The position numbers and the translations under genes are program-made. A stretch of 64,000 nucleotides of DNA from Allium sativum (lineage: Eukaryota > Streptophyta > Magnoliopsida > Asparagales > Amaryllidaceae), in contig CM060922.1 of the NCBI GenBank assembly GCA_030737875.1, forward strand, positions 303,109,456-303,173,455, read 5' to 3'. A model generated the notes under the pieces. That model worked only from the letters and a program-made list of their open reading frames with translations. It was not told the origin of the DNA and ran no database searches. Position 1 is the first letter of the stretch. Every line of letters begins with the position of its first letter. This document shows positions 1 through 23,882 of this stretch, piece after piece.

Positions 1-732
1 AGAATCCAAGGCAAATAAAAATTAAAAATAAATTTATATTCGCCAACACTTAAATCTATTTTTATTATATTTTATTGTGTGTGTTTCTATGATAGGTATA
101 CTGGCGACTGGACTGGATATTGAAGCAAATGAAGATTCGATGTGTATCAGTGTATATCAAAGTGTATATGTAACTGAGTGAAACGAGTGATCAGTCTGTA
201 GTGAAGAATATATGTATATGTGAATTGTACAATAGTGGAGTCAAAAATTTTGTACTATTACAGATATTGAAATAAAATATTTAATTGAATAAAATAACTA
301 TATATGTTTGTTATCATCATACAAAAATCATATTGTTATACTCAACACGAGTATATTTCGAAGTAAACTTATATTGCTTCGGAGCTTCCGAAGAGGAGCT
401 GGTGGTCCAAGACGTATTCTTGTGTTTCTTTGTTTTTCTACCGTGTCTGTTTGTTGTATTCTTCAGCATTAGTAATGGCACATTGTTATAAGTGTCCAAG
501 CTTATTTTTTGATTAGTTTTATGGCATATGCATATGAGTTACAGTTTCTTTTCATGTAAAGATCATTGTTACATTATAGATTATTTATTACATTGTGAGA
601 TTCTGCTCTTTGTCTTCTTTCTTTCACCACTAATGACCTATCTTTCAGACGTCTAAATGATCAGCAAACGAATACCAAGGATGTATTAAGTGTCGACTAA
701 GAAAGACAGTCCATTACATCTTGGGTTTTATC
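1..732. other. intergenic sequence, no gene recognised
   Basis: AT-rich sequence to the left of the first LTR. The short open frames on both strands at about 285-499 overlap each other, have low-complexity composition and resemble no family I know. The last five bases (TTATC, 728-732) are the left target-site duplication of the retrotransposon that follows. Confidence 0.6.
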
Positions 733-1412
733 TGTTAAATTTTGGCGATTAAAATATATTAATGAGAAGACATTATTTGTTTCCATAATCAAGTCAATTA
801 TGGGAAATAAATTAATATAAAGAAGGCAACTGATTTAAAGAATCAATCAAGATTTGGTAGGGTGAGAGAGACATTAATTATTCCCATAATCAAGCCAAAT
901 ATGGGAAATAATTAATTGATTTGGAGAATCAATGAAGAATTTATATAGGTGGAAACCAAATTAATGCGCAAGATTTGTGGTGGATAAAATCAAGGAAATT
1001 CCTAAACACCTTCATCCTTATCTTCTAGAATTCTCTATTCTTCCTATATATATGAAGCCATTTGCTCACTTTTGTATCATCATAAGAAAATATATCTCTC
1101 CATATTATTCCTCAATGGATCCCTTTTTTCTGTATCTATTATAGGGTGAGAATTAGTATTGAGTTTTTTGTTGTAATTCTTCTCATTTTTGTAACCTCCT
1201 CTTGAAGTAAAGAAATAAAGAAGTTGTTGGGTCTCCATGGACGTAGGATATTCATATCCGAACCACGTTAAATCTTTTGTGTCTTCTCCTCCTCTTCTAT
1301 TTTTGTTCTTTTTGTTTGGTGATTATTTTTATTGAGTTAGTGGTTGATAACTAATCGACAAGCTAGATCCATTTTAGCATCGCTTCCGCATTTGTGCAAT
1401 TTTTGCACAACA
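733..1412 (+). repeat. 5' LTR of the Tork-like copia element
   Basis: TG...CA-bounded, 680 bp, the same length as its partner at 3719-4398. It contains a TATA-like stretch near 1050 (TATATATATG), followed by the likely R/U5 region. The end is set by the PBS that begins three bases later. Confidence 0.95.
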
Positions 1413-1415
1413 GTT

Positions 1416-1427
1416 TGGTATCGGAGC
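1416..1427 (+). promoter_or_regulatory. primer-binding site (tRNA-Met type)
   Basis: TGGTATCGGAGC lies three bases after the 5' LTR. It is the usual copia PBS (TGGTATCAGAGC) with one substitution. Confidence 0.9.
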
Positions 1428-1479
1428 TAGCTGTCTTGTTCTAGATTAGTTACTAATAACTAATTCTTTTAGTAGTTGT

Positions 1480-1842
1480 ATGAAAAATTATGGCGTTATC
1501 AAATTTGTTAGAAGAGAAGTTTTTGGGACATGGAAATTCAAAGTGAAGCCTAATGACAGTGTTCTTCAGCAACAACTTCATTCACTTAGAGGAAGAGATA
1601 AGATGCAGCAGCGCCTTAGAGGAGATATGCATAGATTCCACTTCTTGGGTTCTAGAAGAGGTGCTTGCTATTATTGTAAGAAGAAGGGACATTTTATACG
1701 AAATTGTTCAGCCCTGAGAAAGAAGAAAGAGAAGAAAGAGAAAGCTTCAATTCAGACAACATTTAGATCAGATGCAGATAGATGTGATAGTGATACATCA
1801 TTATTTTCAGCCACCATTCCACCTTTAGAGAGTGCAAGTTAG
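1480..1842 (+). pseudogene. gag remnant with CCHC zinc knuckle
   Basis: The C-terminal part of a copia Gag survives. A knuckle CYYCKKKGHFIRNC (C-x2-C-x4-H-x4-C) lies at about 1668-1709, followed by a Lys-rich tail. The natural Gag start is probably the ATG at 1490, which is in a different frame (MALSNLLEEKFLGHG) and hits a stop after 18 codons. The Gag N-terminus has therefore been shifted out of frame and most of the UBN2-type Gag core deleted. A TAG at 1840-1842 separates it from the pol frame directly downstream. Confidence 0.8.
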
Positions 1843-3486
1843 GTGATTGATTCTGGAGCCTCTTTTCACATGACGCCAGATAGGAGCTGTTTTGTCATTT
1901 ATGAGAAAATTGATGGCGGAGCAGTTCATTTGGAGAATGACACATCTTGTCATGTTGTGGGCGTTGGTAGTGTGAGGTTTAAGATGCATGATGGTGTTAT
2001 TAGGGCTATCACGGATGTTCGACATGTTCCGATGCTGCAAAAGAGTGTGTTGTCAGTTGAAGCTTTGAGTAGGCTTGGTATGAAGATAATAATAGATGGA
2101 GAGAATTTAACAGTGGCGAAGGGTTCCTTAGTAATGATGAAAGGGGTGCGAGTCAATGATATTTATATGCTTCGTGGAGAGACGGTATTTGGAGATTCAG
2201 TAGTTTCTACTGATTGTAGTGTTCCAGATTCTACTCAATTATGGCACCTTCGTTTAGGTTATGTTGATGAGGAGAGCCTGGAAGTATTGAAGAAGCGTAG
2301 GTTAATTGTTGTTGATTCTCAATTAAAGCCTAGCTCTTGTGAAGATTGTTCTTTTGGAAAGAAGAAGCATGTCACATTTGATGTTGGAAGACCTAGAGCT
2401 ACAGAGTTTCTAGAGTATGTTCGTTCTTATGTTTGGGGACCCACCCCAATTACATCTTTAGGTGGAGCCAGTTTCTTTGTCATATTTGTGGATGATTTCT
2501 CGCGTATGGTTTGGGTCTATTTCATGAAGACTAGATCTGAAATATTTGCCCAATTTCAGAAGTGGAAGACCTTAGTTGAAAAGAAGTCAGGAAAGCGGCT
2601 GCAAGTTTTTAGAGTTGGCAATAGTAGTGAATTTGCGTCACAAGAATTCACTAACTATTGTGCGTCCGAGCATGTACTTAGAGATTTTTCTACGAAGTCA
2701 CATTCTTTTGAAGTGGCGGAGGGCATGTGTCAGATATTATGGGAAAGAGCTATGAGCTTGAGACCGACTGCTGGTCTAGAAGAGGGATTTTGGGCAGAAG
2801 CGATATCTATGGCAGTATTTCTCATCAACCGTACACCTTCTATTGCCATAGATATGAAGATCCCAGAAGAAGTATGGAAAAGAGAGTATGTTGATTATTC
2901 ATTCCTTAAAGTGTTTGGTTGTTCAGCTTATTTAGAAGATGAGAGACATGATAGGCTGAAGCCTAGAGGAAGCAAGCACATTTTGTTAGGCTATGGAGAA
3001 GGAATGAAGAAGAATAGGTTGTGGTGCAAAACAACCAAGAGAATTGTGACTAGCAGACATGTAATACTTGATGAGAGGTCTTTATTGAAGGTGGAGCCTC
3101 TATCAAGTGATGACATTAGGAGGACACAAAATCCCCAAACACATTTGGAGTCATCAAATTTTTTCCATATTCAGAGAGAAAGTGGTATTTCCGATGGTAC
3201 CATGGTTGATGAGAAGATTTCAAAGGTTCAGACTCTAGGTGGAGCTCGGTCGCAGTTAAGGCCTTTTAGTTCAGTTGGCCCTATTGGTAAGCATATTTGT
3301 AATGATGATTATTCATCTTATGCTTTGAATGCTGCGGAGCTTGGTGTTGAGTTTAATAAGGTAGACTTAGTGAAGTCGAGTAAAATTCTTGAAAAGGAGG
3401 TTGAAGTAGATAATATTGAGTATGTCCTAACTCAATGTAGGATGGAGAAGGTGAAGCGCGCTATGATATCTCCATTAGTCTCTTAG
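1843..3486 (+). pseudogene. pol remnant: aspartic protease plus integrase, no RT
   Basis: A 547-codon uninterrupted frame beginning right after the TAG that ends gag. In order: protease motif IDSGASFHMTP (1846 on), a GAG-pre-integrase zinc region around 2240-2400 (LWHLRLGYVDE, CEDC), the integrase core (FVIFVDDFSRMVW, 2475-2520) and the integrase C-terminal region (FGCSAYLEDE, about 2917-2946). The conserved HSDVWGP now reads RSYVWGP, and the second acidic residue of the usual RSDNGGEF stretch reads Gly (RVGNSSEF), so two of the three DDE residues appear lost. The second zinc-binding His (RLGHV in relatives) is Tyr. After about 3400 the sequence no longer resembles pol; RT and RNase H have been deleted. 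Confidence 0.9.
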
Positions 3487-3718
3487 ATTTCTGTATCTAC
3501 AAGTTTGTCTCCTTCATCGGATTTTCTGAAGAATTTTGATATTTGTTCATATGCATTTTGCTTGTTGATGTGCATATTATCTTTCTTATGCTTGGGAAAG
3601 ATTTGGAAGCTCTGTTTGGGCAATATTGCACAAAGTAGTTCACATTGACCTAGATGACATAAACCCAACAATTTTGTTGATTTTTGGTGATTGATGAATA
3701 TATTTAATCGAGGTGGAG

Positions 3719-4398
3719 TGTTAAATTTTGGCGATTAAAATATATTAATGAGAATGCATTATTTGTTTCCATAATCAAGTCAATTATGGGAAATAAATTA
3801 TTATAGAGAAGGCAACTGATTTAAAGAATCAATCAAGAATTGGTAGGGTGAGAGAGGCATTAATTGTTCCCATAATCAAGCCAAATATGGGAAACAATTA
3901 ATTGATTTGGAGAATCAATGAAGAATTTATATAGGTGGAAACCAAATTAATGCGCAAGATTTGTGGTGGATAAAATCAAGGAAATTCCTAAACATCTTCA
4001 TCCTTATCTTCTAGAATTCTCTATTCTTCCAATATATATGAAGCCATTTGCTCACTTTTGTATCATCACAAGAAAATATATCTCTCCATATTATTCCTCA
4101 ATAGATCCCTATTTTCTGTATCTATTATAGGGTGAGAATTAGTATTGAGTTTTTTGTTGTAATTCTTCTCATTTTTGTAACCTCCTCTTGAAGTAAAGAA
4201 ATAAAGAAGTTGTTGGGTCTCCGTGGACGTAGGATATTCATATCTGAACCACGTTAAATCTTTTGTGTCTTCTCCTCCTCTTCTATTTTTGTTCTTTTTG
4301 TTTGGTGATTATTTTTATTGAGTTATTGGTTGATAACTAATCGACAAGCTAGATCCATTTTAGCATCGCTTCCGCATTTGTGCAATTTTTGCACAACA
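3719..4398 (+). repeat. 3' LTR of the Tork-like copia element
   Basis: 680 bp, partner of 733-1412. A purine-rich tract (AGGTGGAG, 3711-3718) directly precedes it, as expected for plus-strand priming. The TSD TTATC follows at 4399-4403. Confidence 0.95.
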
Positions 4399-6019
4399 TT
4401 ATCGATGCAAACATTGAAGTTCATGATCAAACCATAATAGATCAACGATTCTAGTTGTAGGCGAACAACTTCAATTATTGTAAGTTGTAGACCTTTTTTA
4501 ACTCTATTATTACTTAAATAACATTGAGAGATATTTTAAAACATTAAAAATCATGGTAGGACAAAATTAAATATCATTAAATTATTATGAAATTCATCAT
4601 CTTGATTCATCAAATTTCAAAGAAAACATGCCAATTGGACTCAAGTGATAATCAAAATAGTCCGAACCTATTAAACTTATCTATTTTGCCTTGAATTAGA
4701 TTGAAATCCAAATTTGGAGAAAAAATAATCAAGTTGAGATTTCTCGGGATCAACTTGGTTAGGTTGGTGTTGCAATGAATTGAAAAAAGTACCCTTTAAA
4801 GTTGGTATTGCAGTGAATTAAAAAGAATTTAATTGTTTTACTAAGAAAGAGAGCGAGTGATAATTATTTTCTTAAAACATAAGAAATATTTAGTGCATCA
4901 TTCAAAATAATACGTTCGTCATTATGGGGAATTGGTCACTTTTTCTTCAATGGCGTCTAACAGTCTGCCTCTCTCTTCGTTTCCTTCTACATCTTAATCT
5001 TCTCTTCATTCTTCCTTAAATCTTTCCCTTTTGCCTCTTCTTCAAACCATCTTCATTCCCTCTTTTCGGGTTTCATTGTTATGGAGAATTTGGTCACTTT
5101 TTTTCCTAACCTAGTTTTCCATATCTAGATTTCTTTTTTATGGCATGTTCTCGACTTGCCACTGCAAACTCTAGTACTGCTTTCTCTTACATTTCAAACG
5201 ATGTTCATTCAGGAAGTTACGCTAAACTCCGTTGAAAGTATTTGTGACTCCCTCTTCTAACCTCAACGATCTGGATTTGTGTTGCTCATCGAAAGGCATG
5301 CCCTAAGGTTGTGGATCGCTCAAGCGACGTGTTGGTGAGTAACATTTTCTGTTTTTTATTATTTATTAGATCTGTCGTGGTTGGTTGCTTTTGTTGGTAT
5401 TTGGTCGGATTCTGACTCTGTGTGGTTCGACTTGTGTTATCTATTGAGTTGTGGTGTGTTGGTCGTTTGTTAGTTGGTGAGTTGTGGCAATTTATTTCTG
5501 ATGATCTGGAGATCGGTGCTGGATGGACAAAGGTGTTTGTTGGTGAGTGTTCAGGTAACTCTGCTATCTTCTGCATCAAGAATTTGGCTTACTGTTTGTA
5601 AGTAAGTCATACATTGGTGATTATGTGATTGTGATGTTTGGCAAGAGATCTCTCGAGTCTTCCCTTCTTTTGGTATCTCCTTTGTAGCTGCTGGTGAAGG
5701 GAGTATGACTGCCTTACAGCTTAGTTGGTGAGTGTGAGTGAGTATTGTCTTTGTGTAGTGTCTGTTTACACTTGGTTGAGTGTAGTATGACTGTCGAGGC
5801 AACTTATTGTATTGTATTTCTTTCATTTTGAGTCCTATCTATTTTGTTCTAGCATGTTTTCACACTACGTGGTGATTTATTCGTTTTAGCTTGTAGTTAG
5901 GACTTGGAAAATGAATGTAGAAGAAAGGCACTCCGCTTATCTTTTGTATCCTTTTGTGATCATTATTTGTTGTAATGAGAAAGTGTTACATATCACTTTA
6001 AAAACTGGTTGGTCTTGCC

Positions 6020-6070
<51 letters not shown>
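6020..6070. repeat. (AAT)n microsatellite
   Basis: About 17 uninterrupted trinucleotide units. The sequence upstream (TTGTTGTAATGAGAAAGTG) and the trinucleotide tail would fit a non-LTR retroelement 3' end, but this is only a suggestion. Confidence 0.95.
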
Positions 6071-6071
<1 letters not shown>

Positions 6072-6942
6072 TGTTTGTTAGGAGATGCCTTTCTATTTAA
6101 AATGAAATCTATTTTAAAATCCCATGATTTCTATCATAAACTCAATTTATTACCTTAGTAATTCATGCCTAAATCATTTGGTTTGCTAGCTAGCGATCTC
6201 CAAAACGCATGGCTTCAAATACGATATCTTGATGGCTCACCATTCAAGGCTCCAAAGGTCCAATCGATTTGACCGTTAACACCATCATAATTTGTTTTGG
6301 TTTCAAAATTGTTCAAATTATTTCATGTAAACATTGATAGATAATGCACTATGTTGCACAAAATGGGATTCATTCATTACATAAAGCAATGCTTTATACA
6401 TTGCAGCAAATCATGCGCACATTTAATTATAACTAAATATCGCTAAAAACATCCGATATAGGTGAGAATTAATGATATTATCTATTTATGGTTACTTAGT
6501 TCATTATGAATTAATTACTCTCTTAAAACATTCAACAAACACGATTGAAATCCTTTTAAATTTTGAGTTCTCAAACTGCGCTTTAAACATGTGTTCTTAG
6601 ATTGTAGGGGTCATGACTGGATCTCAAGTGATAATTATGGCAACCATTAGAAGTTCCAGAAACTTATAATTAAATTATTCCCTTTTACAAAATACTTTTG
6701 GAGAAAGTATATGTATAGTATTTTTATTTCGAGGTTCAGGATAGACGGTTTAGATAAATCAAATTACGAGGTTTTTAAGTTTTCTTCTATATCAAACCAT
6801 TGTTCAAAGTGATTAATTCTAAAAAAGTTCAAGATTTAGAACTGTATCGTTGACTCATATACATGCAAAGCGATTTGGCTTTTTGGACCATAATTGCATA
6901 GTAACCAAGGATTCCAGATTTAACATGGTCGCTCAAATAATG

Positions 6943-7160
6943 GATTCAAATCGTTTGGAACTAATTTTCAGATGATAAACTTGGAGATGTTGGTTCAAAC
7001 AACTTAAACATTAGATTCAAATTGTCTGGCACCAACTACGAATTGATGAACTTAGGAAGCATATATTTAAACAACTTAAACATTAGATTTAAATTGTTTG
7101 GGACTAATTACAAATTGATAAACTTAGGAAGCGTGGATTCAAACAAATGGTTCAAACAAG
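6943..7160. repeat. 72-bp tandem repeat, 3 degenerate copies
   Basis: Copies start near 6943, 7014 and 7086. Each begins GATTCAAAT or GATTTAAAT and shares CAACTTAAACATTA at its end. Spacing is 72 bp with visible point divergence. Confidence 0.75.
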
Positions 7161-7217
7161 TATTTAAATACTAGGGTAAGTCTAAGTATCTTTATGACCA
7201 AGCAAGCACATGTGCCT

Positions 7218-7946
7218 TGTTAGGAAAATTACGCCTTAACGGAAGGGGGCAGGATCTTGTTTACCCAATTACTTAAAGATACTCAATGGAAAAAATAGCA
7301 CATATATGAAATTACACGCACAAACACAAGGTAATCCACCCAATCATGCTCTTTATTGATTCACAAAAACAAACTTTATTTATACTTAATGGGTCAAAAA
7401 CCAAAAGTAAACAAACTACAATTAAATCAATAACCTTGTTTAGAAAAAGAAAGAATATTTATATGACTACAACTATTGTTAGAGAAGGAGAACAATGAAG
7501 AACGATTGCAAATCCTTGGATCAACTATTTCAGTCTCAATCCCATCCAATTCCGGTGCAAATAATCCAAACCTAGAAGCTGCTTATATAGGTAATAGGAG
7601 AATAGAATACCTAGGTAAATACCCAAATTGTCCCTTTAAAAATGAAGGATATATCCTCAGAAAGATCGGGTCAGAAAACTGAAACCCTCCGATTCAGATG
7701 TCTAGCTTGAATTACAGACGTCTGAAACTGCAGACATTTGGAATTGAAAAACTAAACGTTTGAAAATGAACTCGGGAAACATCTCTGAACTCGTCCAAAC
7801 ATCTAGAACCAATTTCTAGATGTCTGCAAATGCTTGCTGCCCGCTTCTCACACCCTTTCGCTACTGCACTTCCTCCTCTATCGCAAAGCACTTCCAAGCA
7901 CCGTCTTCTTCAGTATATGTGCGATTGAATATCACAAATCACAACA
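7218..7946 (-). repeat. 3' LTR of the antisense copia remnant
   Basis: The plus-strand ends are TGTTAGG and CACAACA; on the minus strand it begins TGTTGTGATTTGTGAT straight after the PPT. About 729 bp. The left end at 7218 is inferred from the TG/CA rule, so it is less certain than the right end. Confidence 0.7.
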
Positions 7947-8659
7947 CTCCACCTTGATACAAAATCACATCTCAAGCAAACTTCCAAAAATCAACAAACA
8001 AGTCACCTAGCTCTTTCAACAACCATCTACTCTCAATTAAAAACATTACAAACACAACCCAATGCCTACAAAAAACACATCTTCCCCCCTGAGATGCACC
8101 ACACAAAACTAACGGTCTAAAAATGTTTTGTAATACCATAAGGATCTCCATCTTGTGGATTTTCCAAATTGACACATGTCTACCAGTTGATTAAAGCTCC
8201 TTACTTGATCTCCACCGATCCCTCAAGCACTATCAACGTGAAGACTCAAGTATAAATATGATCCTCAATCCTAGGATCATCAGCAACAACCACATTAATC
8301 TTTCCACCTTGTTGTAGACTAGGTTTTTCAACTGGCGCTCGCTTTCCACAGTCGACCACGGATCCGACCAATCTACAAAGGTTTCCTTCCTCCAAAACAC
8401 CTCTCATCGTAACACGACCACCCTTTCTACACTCTCAAAACTCCACCTCGAGTATCAAAAGAGTTACCACGATGATTGACCGAGAGAAATGAGGTTATGC
8501 GAACAAGTAAGGACATATCCACCTACGAAAATTTCCTCACTACACCATGCATATGAAACCGGATAGATCCAATACCACAAACTGGTACCTTTACTCCGTT
8601 GGCCATTCAAATCACGTCAACATTTTCTCATAAGAAGAAAAATACTTCACATCCTTACA

Positions 8660-9510
8660 AATAAGAAAACTGGCTCCCGAATCTATTTTCTAAGGGTTAG
8701 CTTCGCTAAATAGGGCATCACAAGAAGGATCGCTCCTGGTACCTTCAGCTAAACCTGAATGTGCATCATTACTACTATCACCATCCGCTGCCTTCTTCTT
8801 ATCCTTCTGATAAGCATAACAATTTCTGCGTATGCGACATTCCTTACCATAATGATGGCAAGTGATAGTACATTTACCATTAGTCCCCTTCTTTTTCCAT
8901 CTTGTATCGTTCGTCGATCCCTTGCTACCATAGCCTTACCTTGAACTAATTTCAGACCCGACCCTTTTCTTTTTAGTTCCTCATTCAAAAGACTGCTTCG
9001 TACAGTTTCCAAATAGATATTTCCATTAACATTGGAATTACGCTATAAAACAACCAAACTCTCCCAACTTTCTGAAAGAGAACTCATCAACAAAAGAGCT
9101 TGCAATCCATCATCAAAATCGACCTTCAAATTTGCCAGTTGATTGATCGCATCTTGAAATTCATTCAAATTCTCTACAACAAACTTCTCCTCACCCAATT
9201 GAAGTCGCCCCAACTTTCGAACCAGAAAAGCCTTACTTGTAGAACTTCTAGACTCATGCAAAGTTAACAACTTATCCCACAAATCCTTCGCGGACTCACA
9301 ACTAGCCACATGATGGAATACCGAATTATTAAGGTACCACCGAATCAAGACAATCACCTTCTTATTTATCTTCTTCCACTTTTCCTCATCCGCATCTGAG
9401 GGTCTTTTCCCATCTCCATCAATGAGATCATGAAGATCATTGAGGTATAGAACATTCTCCATCTTAGGCTTCTAAATCGCTCAATTTCTTCCATAAAAAA
9501 TAGCCATCTT
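8660..9510 (-). pseudogene. copia gag (UBN2 type), zinc knuckle and start of protease, frameshifted
   Basis: Minus strand. The Gag begins near 9510 with MAIFYGRN, meets stops, then stays open from 9462 to 9043. This 139-codon stretch is typical of UBN2 Gag (KPKMENVLYLNDLHDLI; CESAKDLWDKLLTLHE; MSSLSESWESL). After a frameshift the Arg/Lys-rich tail continues to about 8750. In a third frame a damaged zinc knuckle reads CHHYGKECRIRRNC at about 8819-8860. Stops follow, then the protease signature IDSGASF at about 8665-8687. It cannot make a functional protein. Confidence 0.85.
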
Positions 9511-9534
9511 CGGAAATGTCATCATATCCGACAT

Positions 9535-9696
9535 AACATCTCTGAATTCATTAAGACATCTGGAACCAATTTCCGGACGTTTGGAAATGCTTGCTGTCCG
9601 CATCTCACCCCCTTTCGCTGCTGCATTTTCTACTCTATCACAAAGCACTTTCATGCGTCGCCTTCTTTTTATGTGATTGAACATCACAAATCACAC
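9535..9696 (-). repeat. truncated 5' LTR of the antisense copia remnant
   Basis: Keeps only about the first 160 bp of the LTR, in element orientation. Both LTR pieces carry the same minus-strand reading pattern (EIGSRCL, EFRDV), which establishes homology to 7780-7946. The remainder of the LTR and the PBS are missing. Confidence 0.75.
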
Positions 9697-9767
9697 AAGA
9701 TTATGGGACTTAGGTTGAGTCCACTTTCCCATGCCTTCCGTGCCCATTTCGTTCAAAACAACGCAAC

Positions 9768-10031
9768 TAGGGGTGTAAACGGAGCAGACCGGACCGAACA
9801 GAGGTTTGTCCAAGCTCTATCCTATAAGAATTCGGACGGACATGGACCGAACATCATATAGCCTCGGACCGACCCGGACAACGGACTATCATATCCGATA
9901 TAGCCTTGGATAATAGAAAAACATCGAACATTTTAGATCGGACCGAACACTGGTGTGTCCAAGCTCTTTTCTATGAAAGAATTGACCGGACCGGACACCT
10001 TATAGCTTCGGATCGAGCAAGGACATCCTTA
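9768..10031. mobile_element. small hAT-like non-autonomous element or repeat
   Basis: The left end TAGGGGTGT and the reverse complement of the right end (TAAGGATGT) match at 7 of 9 positions. The interior is two direct copies, about 140 bp apart, built on CCGGACCGAACA-type words and GTCCAAGCTC. TAGGGGTG is a common hAT terminus, but I could not find a convincing 8-bp TSD. It ends about 83 bp before the synthetase ATG. Confidence 0.45.
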
Positions 10032-21723
<11,692 letters not shown>

Positions 21724-22740
21724 TTAAACTTTTATATATTGTAGAGAGATTCTGGTTAATTATTTTTTTGTTGGCAGAGTTGCATTGGGCTGATTCCTTT
21801 TTGGTCAAATAACATGCCAGGAAAGTTCATGATTTTGTAATTTATTCATGGAGTTTGAAGTTGAAATTTATAGTTGATATGGTAATAATAATGTGGTGTA
21901 AAATTATTTCTGGAGGGTTTCTTCCTTGTAGCATTATTAGCCATACGAAATGTGCCATTGAACTTACAGTCAAATTTGATAGCGGAATTTAAGATGAAGT
22001 ACTCCGCTATTTGGACTTTGGATGGTGCATCAAGGCGTGCAGAAAAAAATTAAGCTGCTATATCACGTCATGTTGGAAATTTGAAGTCTACATGGTGTAT
22101 GCCCGTCTTGCATTTGAAGTTTGTCTTCGTAGACCAAAAGCTGTGACCGGTCTCGTGGAGAGAGGGACATCCACTCAAATACCCAAAATTAAGGCCACGA
22201 TAATACAAGGCAAAATTTTATTCGGTCACTAGGACCTGCCGAGTTACCCTATCTTATTATTTGAAAACCATAGGACGAAATTGCCCTTATAAGGAAAAAT
22301 GCCCATTTAACTTCTTTCTCTCTTTCTTACCATATTCTATTTAATGTCGCATAACCTTTAAACCCTTTTATTTCAAATATTAACAAAAATCTTAAATATT
22401 GGATTTGAATTGATGAACCTTGTTGATGCGAATCGAAACGAGTCAAAATAGGTAAATCAAGAATTTAGCTATTTTTACTTTATTTTCAAAGATTGAAATT
22501 AGTTAGAACATAGAAGACCAGGTGAGAGATTGATAGTACAATTATGTAGTGATAGTGTGTGGTTTGTATTGAAACTGTGCTAGTTCGCTGTGGAAATTAC
22601 CACTGAATTTCAAAAAATTTACCTTATTGGGCCGGGTCCGATGAAGTCTAAACTTTTTAGAACACTTCTAAATTTATTTTAAATAAAAATATATATTTTA
22701 TTTAAATTTGAACGCACACACACAAAACCTCGGCTTTTGC
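21724..22740. other. synthetase 3' region and intergenic sequence
   Basis: The first few hundred bases should hold the 3' UTR; AATAAT words near 21880-21895 are possible poly(A) signals. A 73-codon open frame at 22011-22232 resembles nothing known and is probably chance. No other gene is visible. Confidence 0.5.
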
Positions 22741-22744
22741 GTGG

Positions 22745-23349
22745 TCGTAACACCACAAATTTAGCTAATAAACTTTCCTGTTGCCAAGGCAGGAAGCTCG
22801 AAGAGGTAACAACTAGGCCCAAAAATCAAGTATGGATAAGGATATAAAGCAACAGTTAAGTGGATTCAAGCAAATGACATTTTGGAATTGGCTAAGTATG
22901 GATTCACACTTCCCCTAGGCAGTGGATCAATATATCAAAGAGAATCATGTCAGAAGTCGTGCAACCCCTAGGAGTTATCGCAGGGATCGATGTCGACCCT
23001 TAAAGAACCCTACGGGCTCGGTTGTTTTTGGGTACATGCGACTTGGTCTTAGGGTCCTATATGCGGATTATAGCTGGATCTCTATGCTTCCTCTATAAAT
23101 ACCTGATCATTGGCTCTGTGAAAGAGATCGCCACTCTTTCCTACGCTATGCAATTTTTATTGTTTCATGAATTCAACTTGACAGTAATTTTAATATATAA
23201 TATAAAAAAAACTTTTGGAATGGACACTAACCTAAGTATGTCGATCCACTACAAACTATTTATGTTCATTTCTTATTGCTTTTAATTTTTGTTCTTCATG
23301 TTTTTTTGCAGTTCGTTCTATATAAGTGTTGGAGCCATTCTTAATGTCA
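22745..23349 (+). repeat. 5' LTR of the decayed gypsy element
   Basis: Aligned by eye with 26872-27679. It includes a TATA-type sequence CTATAAATACC at about 23091. Left and right limits are approximate. Confidence 0.65.
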
Positions 23350-23882
23350 ATATTTTGTTGCTTTTACTAGGAAATAAACTACCATTCACCACCGATTCGA
23401 AAGCTTGGAAGGATTTAAGAATTCATAATTGATAGACAATCAACTAGAAGAGCTTTGATTGAAGGAACTCAAGGACTTGATAACGGAACAACCATGAGGC
23501 GTTCCAGGAGCTAACAATCCATGTATCAACATCATTAGGAATGAAATACGAACAATGGTGGACGGTATGTAGACTAGGATCCCTGCACAACATGAGAAGA
23601 TGATGAAGAACTTTCTAAGGAAGGTAACAATATAGAGCAGTTGAAAACAAGAATCAGGACCATAAAGAAGTACCTAGCATGAAAAACATGATTTGGAGCA
23701 ACCGAGGTTAAACCCTGTTGAATTATCGGCATCAATCGCCCTAGAGGGATTGGCACTGATTCCTAAGATACCGAGGTACTGCTCTAATCAATCTCGATGG
23801 GAATGTGATTGATCTCATGGTTGGCGTTTGACATGCTGATGCGAATCAGACTGTGTATCGTGGAGTCAGGGGGGCAGGCTGG

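Larger units (their letters stand above)
733..4398 (+). mobile_element. Ty1/copia LTR retrotransposon, Tork-like, internally deleted (non-autonomous)
   Basis: Two 680-bp LTRs (733-1412 and 3719-4398) begin TGTTAAAT and end GCACAACA. They are flanked by a perfect 5-bp TSD, TTATC, at 728-732 and 4399-4403. A tRNA-Met-type primer-binding site follows the 5' LTR and a purine tract precedes the 3' LTR. The 2.3-kb interior holds a shortened gag with a zinc knuckle, a protease motif and an integrase; reverse transcriptase and RNase H are missing. I count about 16 substitutions between the LTRs (roughly 2.4%), so insertion was fairly recent. The protease and integrase text resembles the Tnt1/Tork lineage; the lineage call is from recognition, not from a tree. 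Confidence 0.95.
4399..7217. other. intergenic sequence with simple repeats
   Basis: No coding gene recognised. At 4940-5900 there is a pyrimidine-rich stretch and five or so scattered TTGGTGAGT-type words. It ends in a (TAA)n tract, which could be the 3' end of an old non-LTR element, but no reverse transcriptase is visible. A 72-bp tandem repeat lies near the right end. Confidence 0.5.
7218..9696 (-). mobile_element. degenerate antisense Ty1/copia (Tork-like) remnant
   Basis: Read on the minus strand, this is a copia element with its 3' LTR at the left (7218-7946). A PPT (AAGGTGGAG on the minus strand, 7947-7955) adjoins it, then a short 3' interior, protease and gag remnants, and a truncated 5' LTR piece at 9535-9696. 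The two LTR parts share sequence (for example the stretch around GCAAATGCTTGCTGCCCGC at the left and its counterpart near 9590), confirming the pairing. RT and integrase are gone, and the junction of the 5' LTR to gag has lost the PBS. No TSD was found. Confidence 0.8.

Noticed and set aside
285..499. Opposing short open frames at the left edge
   Set aside because: They overlap each other on both strands, with low-complexity composition and no homology I recognise.
5286..6070. LINE or SINE ending in (AAT)n
   Set aside because: No reverse transcriptase, no A/B boxes and no convincing TSD; kept only as a simple repeat.
22011..22232. 73-codon frame downstream of the synthetase
   Set aside because: No known similarity, single exon, in diffuse intergenic sequence; probably chance.
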